Shown: positions 11,546-23,500, counted from the stretch's first letter. The stretch: DNA of 64,000 nt from Glycine soja (GCF_004193775.1 NC_041002.1:42201819-42265818); one strand, 5' to 3'. The notes: generated by a model from the letters alone, not told the origin. Translations and numbers: made by a program.

Positions 11546-11945
11546 ATAAACATTCTTTTGCTATCTGTAAGACAGAACGCTTGATAGCATGCAGAGGCTG
11601 ACATAGTCTTCTGCACCTTTTGTTCCTCCGGGAACAACAAGTCATTTACATGCGGAAATTTCATGGTCACCCGCGACTCTCGTCAACCGAGAGGAGCGAA
11701 ATTAGTGTCATACACTAATTTTTGTCCTGGTACCTTTGCTTGATGACATGCGACCTTTCTTTGGTCCTTGTGAGGTGCTTGGCACCCATCATTAGGCAAT
11801 TTCTGAAAATCCGGGAACAACAAGTCATTTGCATGTGGAGATTTTATGGTCACCCGCGACTCTCGTCAAATCGAGAGGAACGAAATTAGTGTCTTATCTT
11901 TACTTTCCTTTTATCTCCAATAAAAGACAAGTAAAGAAGGGCAAC
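11546..11945 (+). repeat. Diverged hairpin units, 183-bp partial tandem duplication and PPT
   Basis: Degenerate relatives of the array continue here: TTGCTATC...GATAGCA (11558-11590) and TTGTTCCTCCGGGAACAA (about 11620-11637). A 183-bp unit starts at 11628 and restarts at 11811, the second copy being partial. The first copy contains, from 11706, about 105 bp closely matching the first bases of the 3' LTR (11946 on). A hairpin CTCTCG(tcaa..)CGAGAG occurs in both copies. The purine-rich AGTAAAGAAGGGCAAC at 11930-11945 abuts the LTR and is the likely polypurine tract. Confidence 0.75.
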
Positions 11946-12443
11946 TGTCATACCCTAATTTCGTCCGGGGACCTTTGCTTGATGACATGCGACCTTTCTT
12001 TGGTCCTTGTGAGGTGCTTGGCATCCATCATTAGGCAATTTGTGAAATTTCGGGACATGCCGAAAAACCAAAAAAATATTGATGCACAATCCGTAAGTTT
12101 CCGTGACACACCGGAAATCAAATGGAAGCATCGTTGCATAATTAAGTGAGGTTCCGTAACATTCCGTAAGTCAAAAGGGGGATGATTATGTAATCCACAA
12201 GGTTCCGTAACATTACGGGAAGAAAACAAGTATCGTTACGAAATTCGTAAGTTTCCGTAACTTTACGAAAAAAGAATCACCAAAAAACAGCAGAGGGGGG
12301 TGTACTTAGTAAAAATGGGGGTGCAAATAGCACCCAGGCCCACTTGGGCCCTCCAGAATATTCCTCCAGAAGGCTGTTGCTTCTGGAGGAAGCAACCTGG
12401 CTCGCCTGGGCGAGCTGGGCGGCAACCACCTCCCCTATTTTGC

Positions 12444-12450
12444 TATAAAT
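12444..12450 (+). promoter_or_regulatory. LTR TATA box
   Basis: GCTATAAATAGGGGAGG fits a plant core promoter. Transcription would start about 30 bp downstream, near 12475. Confidence 0.6.
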
Positions 12451-12648
12451 AGGGGAGGAAGTAAAGAAGGAAGGGGTTCAGCCCCTTAGGCACTTCTCTC
12501 TCTTTCGAATTTGCTTGGAAAAATTATTTCCGTGAAGAAAATCTAAGCCGAGGCGCTTCCGAAACGTTTCCGTAACGTTTTCCGTGAGGAATTTCGCAAA
12601 AGTTTCAACCGTTCTTCGACGTTCTTCATCGTTCTTCGATCTTCAACG

Positions 12649-12651
12649 GGT
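12649..12651 (+). promoter_or_regulatory. Strong splice donor in LTR leader
   Basis: TTCAACGG|GTAAGTACC at 12650 lies about 175 bp after the predicted start site. In the 5' LTR copy the same site would allow the LTR leader to be spliced to an internal acceptor. Confidence 0.45.
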
Positions 12652-13583
12652 AAGTACCTCGAACCAAGCTTTTCGATTCATTCTATGCACCCATGGTGGT
12701 CCACATTGTGTTTCGTGCATTTTTATTCTCGTTTTGTTTACTTTTTATACCCCCTCTTGACGTGCTTAAGCCATTTTACTTAAGTCATTTCTCGCTTAAC
12801 TTAAAAATAAAATAAATTTCCACCGAACGTTTGAATTGTATTATCCGTTAACTTCGGTTAAAATGAATTCCGACCGTTCGGTCGTGTCGTAACCACGTTG
12901 GAAATCAAAAAAAGGTAAAAAATAATATAATAATCAAAAAACATCTTTTAGTAAAATAAAAGCGGAAAATCAATCGGACGTTTTTCTCTTTGGGATTTCT
13001 CATTCTTAATCGAATTGATTAATAACTAAAGTGAAACTAAGGCTAAAATCAACCCGCCTAGTCAAGCTCGTCCACAAAAATAGGCTTTTGAAGTTTGTCA
13101 TTTCAATTTCTCACTAAGTAAAATGGATCATTTTTAAGGTCCAACGCCTTAAAATGATCACCACTTAAGTAAAAAAGAATCACTTGATAAGAAAGAACTA
13201 CGTAGGTCTGATTTTCTCATCCCAATTGAGGAATACGTAGGACCAAAGGGAAACACCCTTGTCGACCACAAAAAGAGAAAAAATATAAAAAGGGTATAAA
13301 GGATGTAAGGACATAAAAGGGAACGTAAAAATCAAAGTCATGTTTGCACATTCGATTAAAGGCTGTCGTCCCTTGTGACGGACGTGTGGGGTGCTAATAC
13401 CTTCCCCGCGCGTAAATACAACTCCCGAACCTTTCACTTAAAAGTTCGTAGATCGCGTCTTTTCCGGTTTTTCCGACGTTTTCCTCAAATAAACGTTGGT
13501 GGCGACTCTGCGCGTATTCCTTTCGTGGAACACGCATCCCGCGAGTCACGCGTCGCCCTCCCGCCGAAGGGTAGGTTGCGACA

Positions 13584-14045
13584 GTAAGGCTCATGCGACT
13601 TTCATTCATCCAACTTCAATCCATCTAAATAATAACTTCGTGATACTCACAAAGTTATTTGATGCATAAAAATCTCACTATTTCATTAAAGGTGTGGCCC
13701 TATCCCATTCAGGAAGACATTTTTTATGGTAGATTCATACGTCAAGGTTAAGTCTCTTTTGTTAAATTTTACAAAATTTGGGTAGCATTTCACATTGATC
13801 TCCAAGTACACAACATGAAAATGGTGAAATTAATTCCTCGACAATCAAGGATGCACTTAGAGAACAACTAGAAATGCATTGTACCGAAATTTCATCAAAT
13901 TCAAGATTCAATACAACGATTAATGCAAACTGTCTGCAAGAATCATTGTATTCAATCTCAAATGGTAATCTAAGGTTCACTCATGATGAACAAAACTTGT
14001 ATATAAAGCATTGGTCATTAAACATAGACAACAACGTAGAAAAGC
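13584..14045 (-). pseudogene. CACTA TNP2 transposase 5' end, inverted copy, cut by the Ogre insertion
   Basis: Read on the minus strand, this is collinear with the plus strand from about 33460 to 33980, through the TNP2 start. Shared blocks include GATCTCCAAGTACAC, TTCAAGATTCAATACAACG, ATGGGATAGG(G/A)CCACACCT and GAAGTTGGATGAA. The reading (M-D-stop-S-W-M) matches the transposase-associated domain start seen at 33953, so codon 3 is a stop here. The match ends exactly at 13584, where the Ogre LTR begins; the remainder should lie left of the window, beyond that element. By eye identity is about 75-80%. Confidence 0.75.
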
Positions 14046-15080
14046 ATTGGTAACAAAAATGAGCATCAAAAGTTTATGAAAAACTTTTGTACCTGTGATG
14101 ATGATCAGTATAATGTCCAACAACGAATGTCGTGATCATGATGCAAACAAGAAGACAAATAGGGCCCACAAATTAAATATTTGAATGCTAAGTGATATAT
14201 ATGAGAAACTTGGATATATCAAGTAAGACTATACATGAAATGAACAATGACCTTGACTTTTGAAAAAACATGTGTTCACTATCAAGGTGCTTCAAGGGAG
14301 TCAGAGGATAATGAAACTAAGTGGATCTAAGGTATTTGGACACGTATGTTTCTCAAATGCCTACAACTAGATGTTCACACACAACTAAATGATGCCTATC
14401 CAAAACTAAGTAAACCTTGCACTTTGGTCCACACTGCTTATTATGATTTTTTAGAACAGATCTACAATTGAAGCCTCATAAAAAAGAAATATGTGTGGAA
14501 AAAATTATTATGTTTTGGTTTAATGTATATTTTTCTTCGTTTGTCTTATAGATTAAATTTGAAGCATTTAGAGAAGAAAATATGTTGGGAACTTGAAATC
14601 ATAAATTTCAGCTCTCAAATAAATTTCAACTTCTATTATCCCACTTGTCAGATTACTGCACTAGGACTATTTTATACTTAAGATTTTGAATTTAAGTTCA
14701 ATTATGCTACTTTTTATGAACATAGGACTATTTTATTGCAGTTAACCAAACCCAAAAAGATCATCATTTGGCAAAAAACACAGTAACAACAACCAAAATG
14801 AACATCAAGAACACAACATATCCTTTATAAACAGATAAGCAAAGTTCAATTTCATTCGTGTATTACTATATGTATGCAAGTTGAGGATTGATCCAAGTAT
14901 TGGATTTTGTCATCGGTTCAAGTACCTATTGTTGTGGTTTTCTCTGCTTCGATTGTATTTAGAAAAGAAAGCCTTAGAGACCTAACTCTTATTGTTGAGG
15001 TCCTTAAACACTATATATAGATTGAAAAGTATTTTTTTCAACTAAATGTTCAGTGTTATCTATACCCTCTTTCAATCTGC
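14046..15080. other. AT-rich non-coding stretch
   Basis: No credible gene, RNA or element end was found. Short open frames lack recognisable domains. It lies between the inverted TNP2 5' fragment and the TauE/SafE-like fragment. Confidence 0.5.
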
Positions 15081-15204
15081 CTACAAGTACCTGATATGCA
15101 GGTGCCTGGTCTACCCATAAATATACCATCAAATAAGCTTATTTTTTCATTGATGGCACTACTAACCAGGATGTTGGGCGGTGTCTTTGGAATTGGAGGT
15201 GGAA

Positions 15205-16160
15205 TAGCACAAGGTTCTTGCATCAATGAACTATGTTGCATGGGTAGAATTTATGTATGGTGTGGATTTTAAAGTATCCATGCATTGATGGCCATAAAGG
15301 TCTTGAACCCCATTTTTGATGGGTCACATTATTTTTGGAAAATTACCACCAGTAGTGTTATTGTCTTCGTTTGAATTTGTTCCTAGTAGTTAGTAATTTG
15401 TATTGTATTACTAAGATGATGATTCATGAGGTTAATCTTCCATTCTTGTTTGTTTGTGCCATTATTTATTTTATTACTATTTTAGTACTGAAATGAAATA
15501 ATGATTTAGTGCTAACAATCTCATTATTATTACTGGCTTTTAAATTTTAATTGTGCAGACTTTAGAGTCTAGGCAAGGACATGGATTTCCCTACAAAGTT
15601 ATTTGATTTATGAAATTTGAATGCTTTAATTGTTCTCAATTTGTAGTGACAAGCAACAATAACAATTAGAGCTGAAAAATGCTAGAAGAAAAAGGTTACT
15701 AATACCAACACACTCCTTGTTTAAATGATGTTAGTCTCACTCCTTATTTAATAGTTTCCACTCTATTATAGTTGAATGTGTTGCTAGTATTACTCACAAT
15801 AGAATTATGAGAGTAAAAATAATCCAAGTGACTATAGTAGATGCAATGATGAAACACAACAATGCAAAATGAATGAATTCTCTTAAAACCATACATAAAT
15901 AATGATCTGAATATGAGATTTCCAAGAACTTGAAGTGCTTCAATTATATACAAGACAAATAAAACCTGAATATACAAAGGGGAAGGGCAGAAAAAGAACT
16001 TTTGACAAAGCACCAATCACTGTAATGGGATATGAATCAATTTTGGAAGCTACAATAACTACAAAAATAGTATAAAAGATAAATGCTATAATAAAAAGTG
16101 TTCCAGGAACCTTGTGCAATTCATTGAAGTGATCTTAATGTAGAACTAAGACTCCTGCAA
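15205..16160. other. Non-coding stretch between TauE/SafE-like pieces
   Basis: AT-rich. It probably holds decayed introns of the transporter fragment. No other gene was recognised. Confidence 0.4.
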
Positions 16161-16314
16161 GTGAGGTCTGTTCATAACCAAACTGCCCTCATCTTGGCCA
16201 TAGTGTGTTTTGTTGCATCACTTCTTGGGGCGTTAGTGGTACAAAGAGCAATTCGGAAGCATGGAAGAGCCTCTATAATAGTTATCTTGGTTAGCGTAGT
16301 GATGTTTGTGAGTA

Positions 16315-17493
16315 TGTTAGACAAGTGACCTCAGATATCTTAAGAATGGGGGCTTGAATTAAGATATTATAATCTATTTTCCCAATTAAAATTCTACTTT
16401 GATTTTAATGCAAGTTCCAAGTTCCCTCAAAGATGAGTTTCTAAAAGATGATTCAAAATAAACAATCTGAACGTAAGTGTAAAGCAACAATAAATAAAGG
16501 ATTTGAAGGGAAGACAAAGTGCAAACTCAGTTTTATATTGGTTCAGCCACACCCTTGTGCCTACGTCCAGTCCCCAAACAACCCGCTTAAGAGTTCCACT
16601 ATCTTGTAAAAACCCGTTACAAGTTCTAAACCACACAAGGACAACCCTTCCTTTGTGTTTAGATTGCTTTACAACAAGAGGCCCTCGGTCTCTTAATCCC
16701 TTTTCAGAAGTATGAAGAAAAGAAGAAGAAATCTCTCTTGAAAGAGATAGATTGTACAATGAAGAACTCAAATAATTCCTTGTTGAATTGCAAGTGTTTT
16801 GGCCAAGGAATGTTTTAGACAAATTTGCTTTTGAGAGAATAAGACTTTTTGTTCAGAAAAAAACTCTTAGCAAATTCGTGTTCCAAATCATATTTATATG
16901 GACCTTTGATGGTCATTCAAAAACCATTTGAATAGATTTGACTCTTGGAAATTATTTTCTGAAAATCTCCTCTAGTAATCAATTACAAGACTTGTGTAAT
17001 CAATTACAGGCTTTAAAATTTGAATTCAAACGTTCAGTAACTACTGGTAATCGATTACATAGTGTAAAATTTGAATTCAAATTTCCAATAGCTATTATAA
17101 ATAGTTTTAACTGGTGGTAATCAATTACAATCCTTGTGTAATCGATTACATGTTTTCAAAAACATTTAAAAACATTCTAAAAGCATTCCAGGAAGCTTTT
17201 TGGCCACTGGTAATCAATTACATCCTATTGTAATCGATTACCAGTGAGTAAATCTTTTGTAAAAACATTTTAGCTTAAATTCTTTGGCCAAACCTCTTTT
17301 TGTTTCAACTTGGAATTTCCTTCCTAAGACTCTGAAGATTATCTTGATCATATATGTTGAATTTCTTGGCTTCTTGTCTTGAATGAAACTTTGAGAAGCG
17401 CATGATCCTTTGGTATCATCAAAACATCAAAATAACTTGAGAAGCACATGATCCTTTGGCATCATCAAAACATCAAAATGACTTGCTTCTACA
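16315..17493 (-). repeat. 3' LTR of Sirevirus-like element
   Basis: 1179 bp, TG...CA. It lacks 21 bp present in the other LTR (near 28363-28383), lost between two direct copies of AATCGATTA. It contains several GTAATCGATTAC palindromes and one-mismatch variants (TAATCAATTAC). Confidence 0.92.
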
Positions 17494-17511
17494 ATCTCCC
17501 CCTTTTTGATG
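17494..17511 (-). promoter_or_regulatory. Polypurine tract of Sirevirus-like element
   Basis: The minus strand reads ATCAAAAAGGGGGAGAT immediately before the LTR TG. This is the typical plus-strand primer of SIRE-type copia elements. Confidence 0.8.
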
Positions 17512-17944
17512 ATGACAATTCAATTCCTGAAATCAAGATACAAGATACAAGATGGAATATAACGTTCACTCATCCCTTACTCCCCGTATGATTTGGAATT
17601 TATGATTTCTAGATTTCTAAGCTTCTAAGCCTTGTTTCTCTCCCCCTTTGGCAGCATCAAAAAGCCAAAGTGCGTGAAGACTAAAATAATTCAATCACAA
17701 CCAGAATCAGTCAAACAGAATGTGCTAAAAACCACAATCATTCAACCATCCAAACATAAGTAATGTAGTAAAACAACCAAAGTTAGAAGTTGTAATGAAA
17801 GCCAAAATACATGGCCAGAAAATAAGTACGGAAAAATAGAAACTAAAACATAAATAACTGGAATCTAGGAATCCGCAGGAGGATCAAAGCAACGGTGAAT
17901 GAAACCTATGTCGTTTTCAAGTTGTGTGATGCATGTGCCCATCC

Positions 17945-18937
17945 CTACAAAGTGAGCATCAATGGCATCGATACGACCATCCAAGGAATCAAAGCGCTCA
18001 CCAACATAGGTACGGGAGTGTGTTCATCTTGTGGAGGTTGTGTGTCCTTCCTCAACCATTGCCCATCCATGTCCTTACGATAGTCGAAGGAGGTAACCGC
18101 ACCGACACCAATGGCAAAAGAGCATTTGACTTGCACAAAGGGCTCATTATCCAAGGGAATTTGAAAATGATGAAGAAACAAAGTAACAAGTTGTGGATAA
18201 GGAAGAGGTGCATTTGACCGCAATGCCTTATCCATGCGGTATATGATCAAATGGGCCCAGTCGATCGGACGACCGGTGAGAAAATCCCACATCAATATTA
18301 AATCCTCTTCAGAGGCTTGAGCTAAGTTTGATGATTTGGGTAGTAAGATGCGATCTATGATGTAGTGCATGATGCAACAATCGAATGTCAATGAACCGGC
18401 AAGCAGTTTGCTGGTCATATCCGCCTGATCATTGCAGACCATACGACAGGCATCATGACTGGAGTAGTCAAACTTCCAGTCGTCAACAAGGGTGCCCTCA
18501 AAAGGTGCACCTTGATGGGGTAGATGTGTCAATGAAAAGAAAACAAATTCATCAATAATCATGGATATGCCATGCACCTCAGAAACTAATGTGCTACCCT
18601 GAATTTGCAAATTTGAATAGAAGACTCGGACTAATTCAGGATAATATGGTAATTTTAATGACATAAAAGGAATTAGACCAGTGTTTTGAAACACTTGATA
18701 GCAATCAAATGTTTCCCCATCAAAGAATTCTAGGTCAAGATATTTGGGATCAAGAATTTGACGAGATTGAAAGATAGAGGAGTACTAGATACGTTGTTCA
18801 TCAGATGAAAACAGTGTAGAGGATGACAAGGAGGGTGGAATTGGTGTCGGGGATGCTCTGGTGGCTCCAAGACATGGTGTTCTAGTTACCTCAGTAGAGG
18901 TGGATGAACCCTTGCGCTTCTTGGATGATTCTACCAT
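17945..18937 (-). pseudogene. Env-like/extra ORF of Sirevirus-like element with one nonsense codon
   Basis: Start ATG at 18937 (MVESSKKRKGSSTSTE), one in-frame TAG at 18785-18787, then open to 17945, about 330 codons in all. The middle reads YPELVRVFYSNLQI... and HLPHQGAPFEG. A phrase of the type 'PE-LV-x-FY-x-N' is shared with the repetitive 'putative plant transposon protein' domain that I recall in legume retroelements. The ORF lies between RNase H and the 3' LTR, the place of env-like ORFs in Sireviruses. I see no signal peptide or clear membrane segment, so an envelope function is not supported by the sequence. Confidence 0.55.
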
Positions 18938-19139
18938 TTGGTGAAGTTATTGATGATTTTGATCAGTTGGAATGAAAGAAAATAAAAAATGATGAAAAAT
19001 GGGCTTTGTGGGAGGTGATTTGGTTGAGAAACGAGTGAGATATGGTGTTTGGAAGTTTGGGAGAAAGGGGGGCGTCATAGCTCGAGTTTTCGTGACTGCA
19101 GCTTCTGAAACGTGTTCTATTTATAGAAGATGACATGTT

Positions 19140-19271
19140 GTAATCGATTACAAGGTTTGGTAATCGATTACAGGAGCACTTAGTCTTTTGGTAATCGATT
19201 ACAGGCTGCTGTAATCGATTATAGCGTATCTGTTCTTGTGTAATCGATTACACGTAATGGTAATCGATTAC
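19140..19271. repeat. Cluster of GTAATCGATTAC palindromes in Sirevirus internal region
   Basis: Copies start at 19140, 19160, 19191, 19211 (last base pair altered), 19240 and 19260: three pairs with 20-bp start-to-start spacing. They lie upstream (on the minus strand) of the extra ORF that starts at 18937. Confidence 0.9.
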
Positions 19272-19683
19272 CAGAACACTAACTAGGCTTTTTCCCTTGA
19301 AATTACCTATATCTATGCTAAAAAAAATCTAACTATATCAATCATCAATACTGATAATCATTCAATTCAATCAAGCAAGCATCAATCACACAATAACACA
19401 TCAATCAAACACAATCAAAATCTTACAATCAATCAATTATCAAACACAAATACTACTAATGGAATTAACAATTATAAATAACCACTAATAACACACTATA
19501 TGAGCCTTTTCTCTTAAAAATTCCTAAGTCTATGTCTAAAATCATCATCAAATTCTATCAATTAACCATACTAACAAGAATTTAATAGTAGTTAAGCAAA
19601 ATCAAGCATAATATCATACTTAATCAAAAAAAACACAATCAATCAATCATGAAACATAAATATTTCAATCAATCAATCAATCC

Positions 19684-20586
19684 TTATATATCCAAATCAC
19701 TAACATCTAAGAGGCCTAATTCTCTTCTAATGGTAAAAAATGTTTCCTTGGGGAGAGGTTTTGTAAAGATATCAACAAGTTGATTCTTTGTATCAACAAA
19801 TTCTAGCACACAATCTCTCTTCAGAACATGATCTCGCAGAAAATGGTGCCTAATTTCTATATGCTTGGTTCTAGAATGTTGAACTGGATTTTTGGAAAGA
19901 TTGATTGCACTTGTATTATCACATCGAATAGGTATATGATCAAGAAGGATTCCATAGTAAGAAAGTTGTTGCTTCATCCATAAGATCTATGCACAACAAC
20001 TGCCGGCAGAAATATATTCCGCTTCAGCAGTGGATAAAGCAACACTATTTTTCTTTTTACTATGCCATGAAACAAGAGCAGATCCAATGAATTGGAAAGT
20101 CCCACTTGTGCTCTTTCTATCAGTTTTGGATCCGGCAAAATCAAAATCAGAGTATCCTATTAAGTTACATGTTGAGTTCTTAGGATACCATAAACCTAAA
20201 TTGATTGTTCCTAGTAAGTATCTTATGATCCTTTTTACTGCGCTCAAATGTGATTGTTTGGGGTTGGATTGGAACCTAGCACACATGCATACACTAAACA
20301 TGATATCCGGTCTACTAGCAGATAAATAGAGAAGAGATTCGATCATACCTCGATATTGTTTCATGTCTATAGACTGACCAGATTCATCTTTGTCTAAGTA
20401 ACAACCAGTGCTCATAGGTGTAGCCATGTGCTTTGCACTTTCCATCCCAAATCTTTTGATCAATTCTTTGCAGTATTTTTCTTGGTTGACGAAAATACCT
20501 TCTTTAGTTTGCTTGATTTGTAATCCCAGGAAGTAATTTAGTTCTCCCATCATCGACATCTCAAATTCGCTTTGCATATCAAGAGA
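19684..20586 (-). pseudogene. Sirevirus pol, C-terminal part: RT end and RNase H
   Basis: Read from 20577 downwards: MQSEFEMSMMGELNYFLGLQ and ASRPDIMFSVCMCARFQ (RT C-terminal), then a Ty1/copia RNase H with GYSDFDFAGSKTDRKSTSG, SWHSKKKNSVALSTAEAEY and, after one stop near 19985, MKQQLSYYGILLDHIPIRCD with CDNTSAI and TKPLPKETF. The fragment is the continuation of the RT at 24159 and was separated from it by the solo LTR at 20592-24158. The stop between the last two blocks (after CCA) is the main lesion in this part. Confidence 0.85.
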
Positions 20587-20591
20587 GAACT

Positions 20592-23500
20592 TGTGGCGTC
20601 CCTAAATTAATGACTGGTTTAATAGTAATAATTTAAATAACAAAAACCATGGTAATTTTTTTTTTCTTTCTTTTTCTTTTTCATTTCTTTCTCTTTTTAC
20701 CATAACTAGGTTTAGAAGGAAAATCCTCACTACAAAGTCTTGAATGGCCAGTTCACAACTTTATTCGGAGTCATTTCTTTCTTACCGCTCATAATTCTCT
20801 AAATTATTTTGCTATTTCAAAAGGAAGAATATACCAGCCATTACTTTAGGTCGTCACGTGAAAATAAAAGGATAAAATACAGTCGATAAACTCTTTTACA
20901 AATAAAGTTGCTAATGCTTTCTTTTCAAATAACAAGATTGATCACAAATGCATTCATCATTTAAAGTTGTCCAAAATATGGGAGTTTTACAAAATATATA
21001 GTGTCATCCAGAGCAAAGGTGTCCATAGTGGTGGCTTCAGCCACAAGTACACAATAATCAAATTCTTATACATCAGGTCTACCCATACAAAACAAAAGAG
21101 TAAACCTAACAGTCAGTCCTAGATACACCCACCCTCAAAAAGTATACAAAACTAATCCAAAAAGCTGTCCACTCCACCGTGCGCTGAAGCGTCCGTGCAG
21201 GGTCATCTGGATGCACCAAAAAAGTAGCCGTGAATCGAATGGTGCCCTGAAAACGGCACCTCGTATTGCCTTCGAGGGTCTCCCAAGCTCCCTCTAGGCA
21301 CTCCATCTCTACTCGATCACGGATTAGCTGCGCCGCCATCACGATCTACAAGAAAGAAGAGAAAGGGGTAGACTCTTTCACAAGAATCTAACTGCGCTAC
21401 ACACGATTTGTCTCATAACCACTACATGCAAGTAAAAGGGGTATTCTAAGACTTTCCATCTCTGGTAATCGATTACACAGCCTTGGTAATCGATTACCAG
21501 AGGCTAAACTTGGATTACACAGCCTCAAGACATGAAATATGCAATAATACACTGTGTAATCGATTACACATGCCTGGTAATCGATTACCAGTGACCCATT
21601 CCTCTGTGTAATCGATTACACAGGCTGGTAATCGATTACCAGAGGCTCCCTAAGTTTCCTGACTTCGTTTTCAAGCCTGGTAATCGATTACACCCCTTGG
21701 TAATCGATTACCAGAGACCATCTTAGCCTCCTGTCTTCAATTTTAAGCCTTGTAATCGATTACTCACCCTTGGTAATCGATTGCCAGAGCCACAATCCAC
21801 ACATTACACAAAATTCACAGCTGGCCAGCCACCACAAGCCTCCTTGCTTTGTGGTCTTGTTTTCCTTTTATCTGTTGACTGCCAGGAGCTCGCCTGCTTA
21901 GGTACATCACAGGTTCTCACTGACCGACTATGCCCGGGTTGGGTCGGGATTGGTCAAGCTTGGTTTTGGGCAATAGCACCCCACCTGACGTCCCCAAGGT
22001 CTCCTGACCCCCGCGATATATCTCCAGGTACCACTCTGTGGTCAACAATAAAAGCAGGAAGTTTCACCCTTCAACACTTCCTCATCTCAAGCTTGTAGGA
22101 TTATGGGGTACCCATCACATGTGGTACTAGGTGGCGGTCGGGCGATGGTGCACAACAAGCTTTCCACATCCACAATGCGCGCATAAACCCACCATCCCCT
22201 GTTGCCCACCTCCAAGTGAGCTCACGTACTCCCACGTAGCCCATATCCTCGTTTCTCTCAACACCGGGTCCCCATCAATCCTCTCAAGCTTCCACAACAT
22301 CCAAGCAAAACAACATTCAAACCGCACAAGCTATCACAGCCAAGCAAAACAGAGCATAGGCAGAAAACTCTGCCAAAACACCAACCAAATCACAGCTTTT
22401 CTCACTTAAAGACCCCAGTAACAATTCCTTCGATCCAATTCGTTAACCATTGGATCGACTCCAAAATTTTACTGGAGGTCTATAGTGCATAAGCCTACAT
22501 TTTGACCGTTGGGATCTACTAGCAAACATCCAGAACTCATTCTACATTAGACTTTCCACAGCCAACCACACACAAGCATTTTTCTGCACTTGTGCAAAAT
22601 TCTGCTGCACAATTTCACAGCAAAAATTCTGCATAAGTGCAGATTTCGAAAATCACACTTCCTCTCATCCAATCTTGCTCAAATCAAATCCTACAAGTCC
22701 CAAATCATGTATCAAACATGTCTAAACCAAAGCCAAGCTTCAAACCACAGCAACACAAAATCTAGGTGTCCAAAACCCCTCAATTCAATGGGTTTTCTAG
22801 GTTTGAAAAGTGAAATTTAGAATGAGGTAAATTTGAAGCAAACTCTCACCTCACACAAGTCCATAACATCAATCTAAACTTGCTCAAACTGAATTTACAC
22901 CTAAAATTCCACCGAATCAAAATTTGACTCTTCAACACCCAATTTTGCCCTAGAAATGGCTCTTTGTTCACTTTGGTCATTTGTTTTTCTCTCTAGCTCA
23001 GCCTAACCTTTCTCACATGTCCTAAATGACATTTCAAGCTAGGATTAACTCATTTTAACCTCCATTTACCACAGAATTCAGACTTAACCTTCCAACTCTC
23101 AAAGTCTCACTCTTTTTCCACTCATAACATCACATTCTCACTTTCTAACCTTAGGTTAGTTCTACCCTTCGTCTCTAACAGATTTCCATCAGTAATTTCA
23201 GCATATAAACATCACAAACATCATCACAAAAACCCTAAAACAGAATGGGTATGTTTAACTCATCCAAACATGGCAATTTCAACAAGCTTTCAACAAATGT
23301 CTTCACAAATAATCATCATACAGCATAAACCTAGCAAGACTACCCATCATATCTCCCTAAACCCCATACCCACGAAAATCAAAGGAGAAAGAAGTCCACC
23401 CAAACCTGAATTTTCGAAGTCCCACTCGTAGCCACGCACTTCACGATCCCGAAAATGCTCTCCTTTCACGATTTGGAGCAGAAATGGGCACCAAAGGTTG

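Larger units (their letters stand above)
1..13583 (+). mobile_element. Ogre/Tat-like Ty3/gypsy retrotransposon, 3' portion
   Basis: Seen: gag end, protease, RT, two RNase H-like regions and integrase in gypsy order, then a 6-kb 3' region and a 3' LTR at 11946-13583 preceded by a purine-rich tract. The 5' LTR and most of gag lie left of the window. Known of the family: Ogre/Tat elements are unusually long, have an intron between protease and RT, a second (archaeal-type) RNase H before integrase, and tandem repeats in the 3' untranslated region; all four can be seen here. Inference: it inserted into an older CACTA transposon, because its LTR end abuts a TNP2 5' fragment at 13584. The 5-bp target duplication cannot be tested because the left end is missing; the candidate on the right is GTAAG. 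Confidence 0.9.
11946..13583 (+). mobile_element. 3' LTR of Ogre-like element
   Basis: It begins TGTCATACCC after a polypurine tract and ends TTGCGACA, giving matching TGTC...GACA tips, and is 1638 bp long. It contains a TATA box (TATAAAT, 12444) after a palindromic GGCTCGCCTGGGCGAGC block, and a splice-donor consensus at 12650. Upstream of the TATA box is a cluster of short repeats of the type TTCCGTAACATTACGG (12050-12260). The downstream half has no coding signal and carries the CTACGTAGG module at 13196-13265 that recurs at 10347. Confidence 0.85.

Noticed and set aside
10464..11601. Series of overlapping ~94- and 64-residue open frames on both strands
   Set aside because: They follow the 127-bp repeat period exactly and start at non-ATG codons; they are by-products of the tandem array (127 is not a multiple of 3), not genes.
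17895..18217. Plus-strand open frames opposite the Sirevirus extra ORF
   Set aside because: The minus-strand frame is much longer, begins at a proper ATG and lies at the expected position in the element; the plus-strand frames are shadows.
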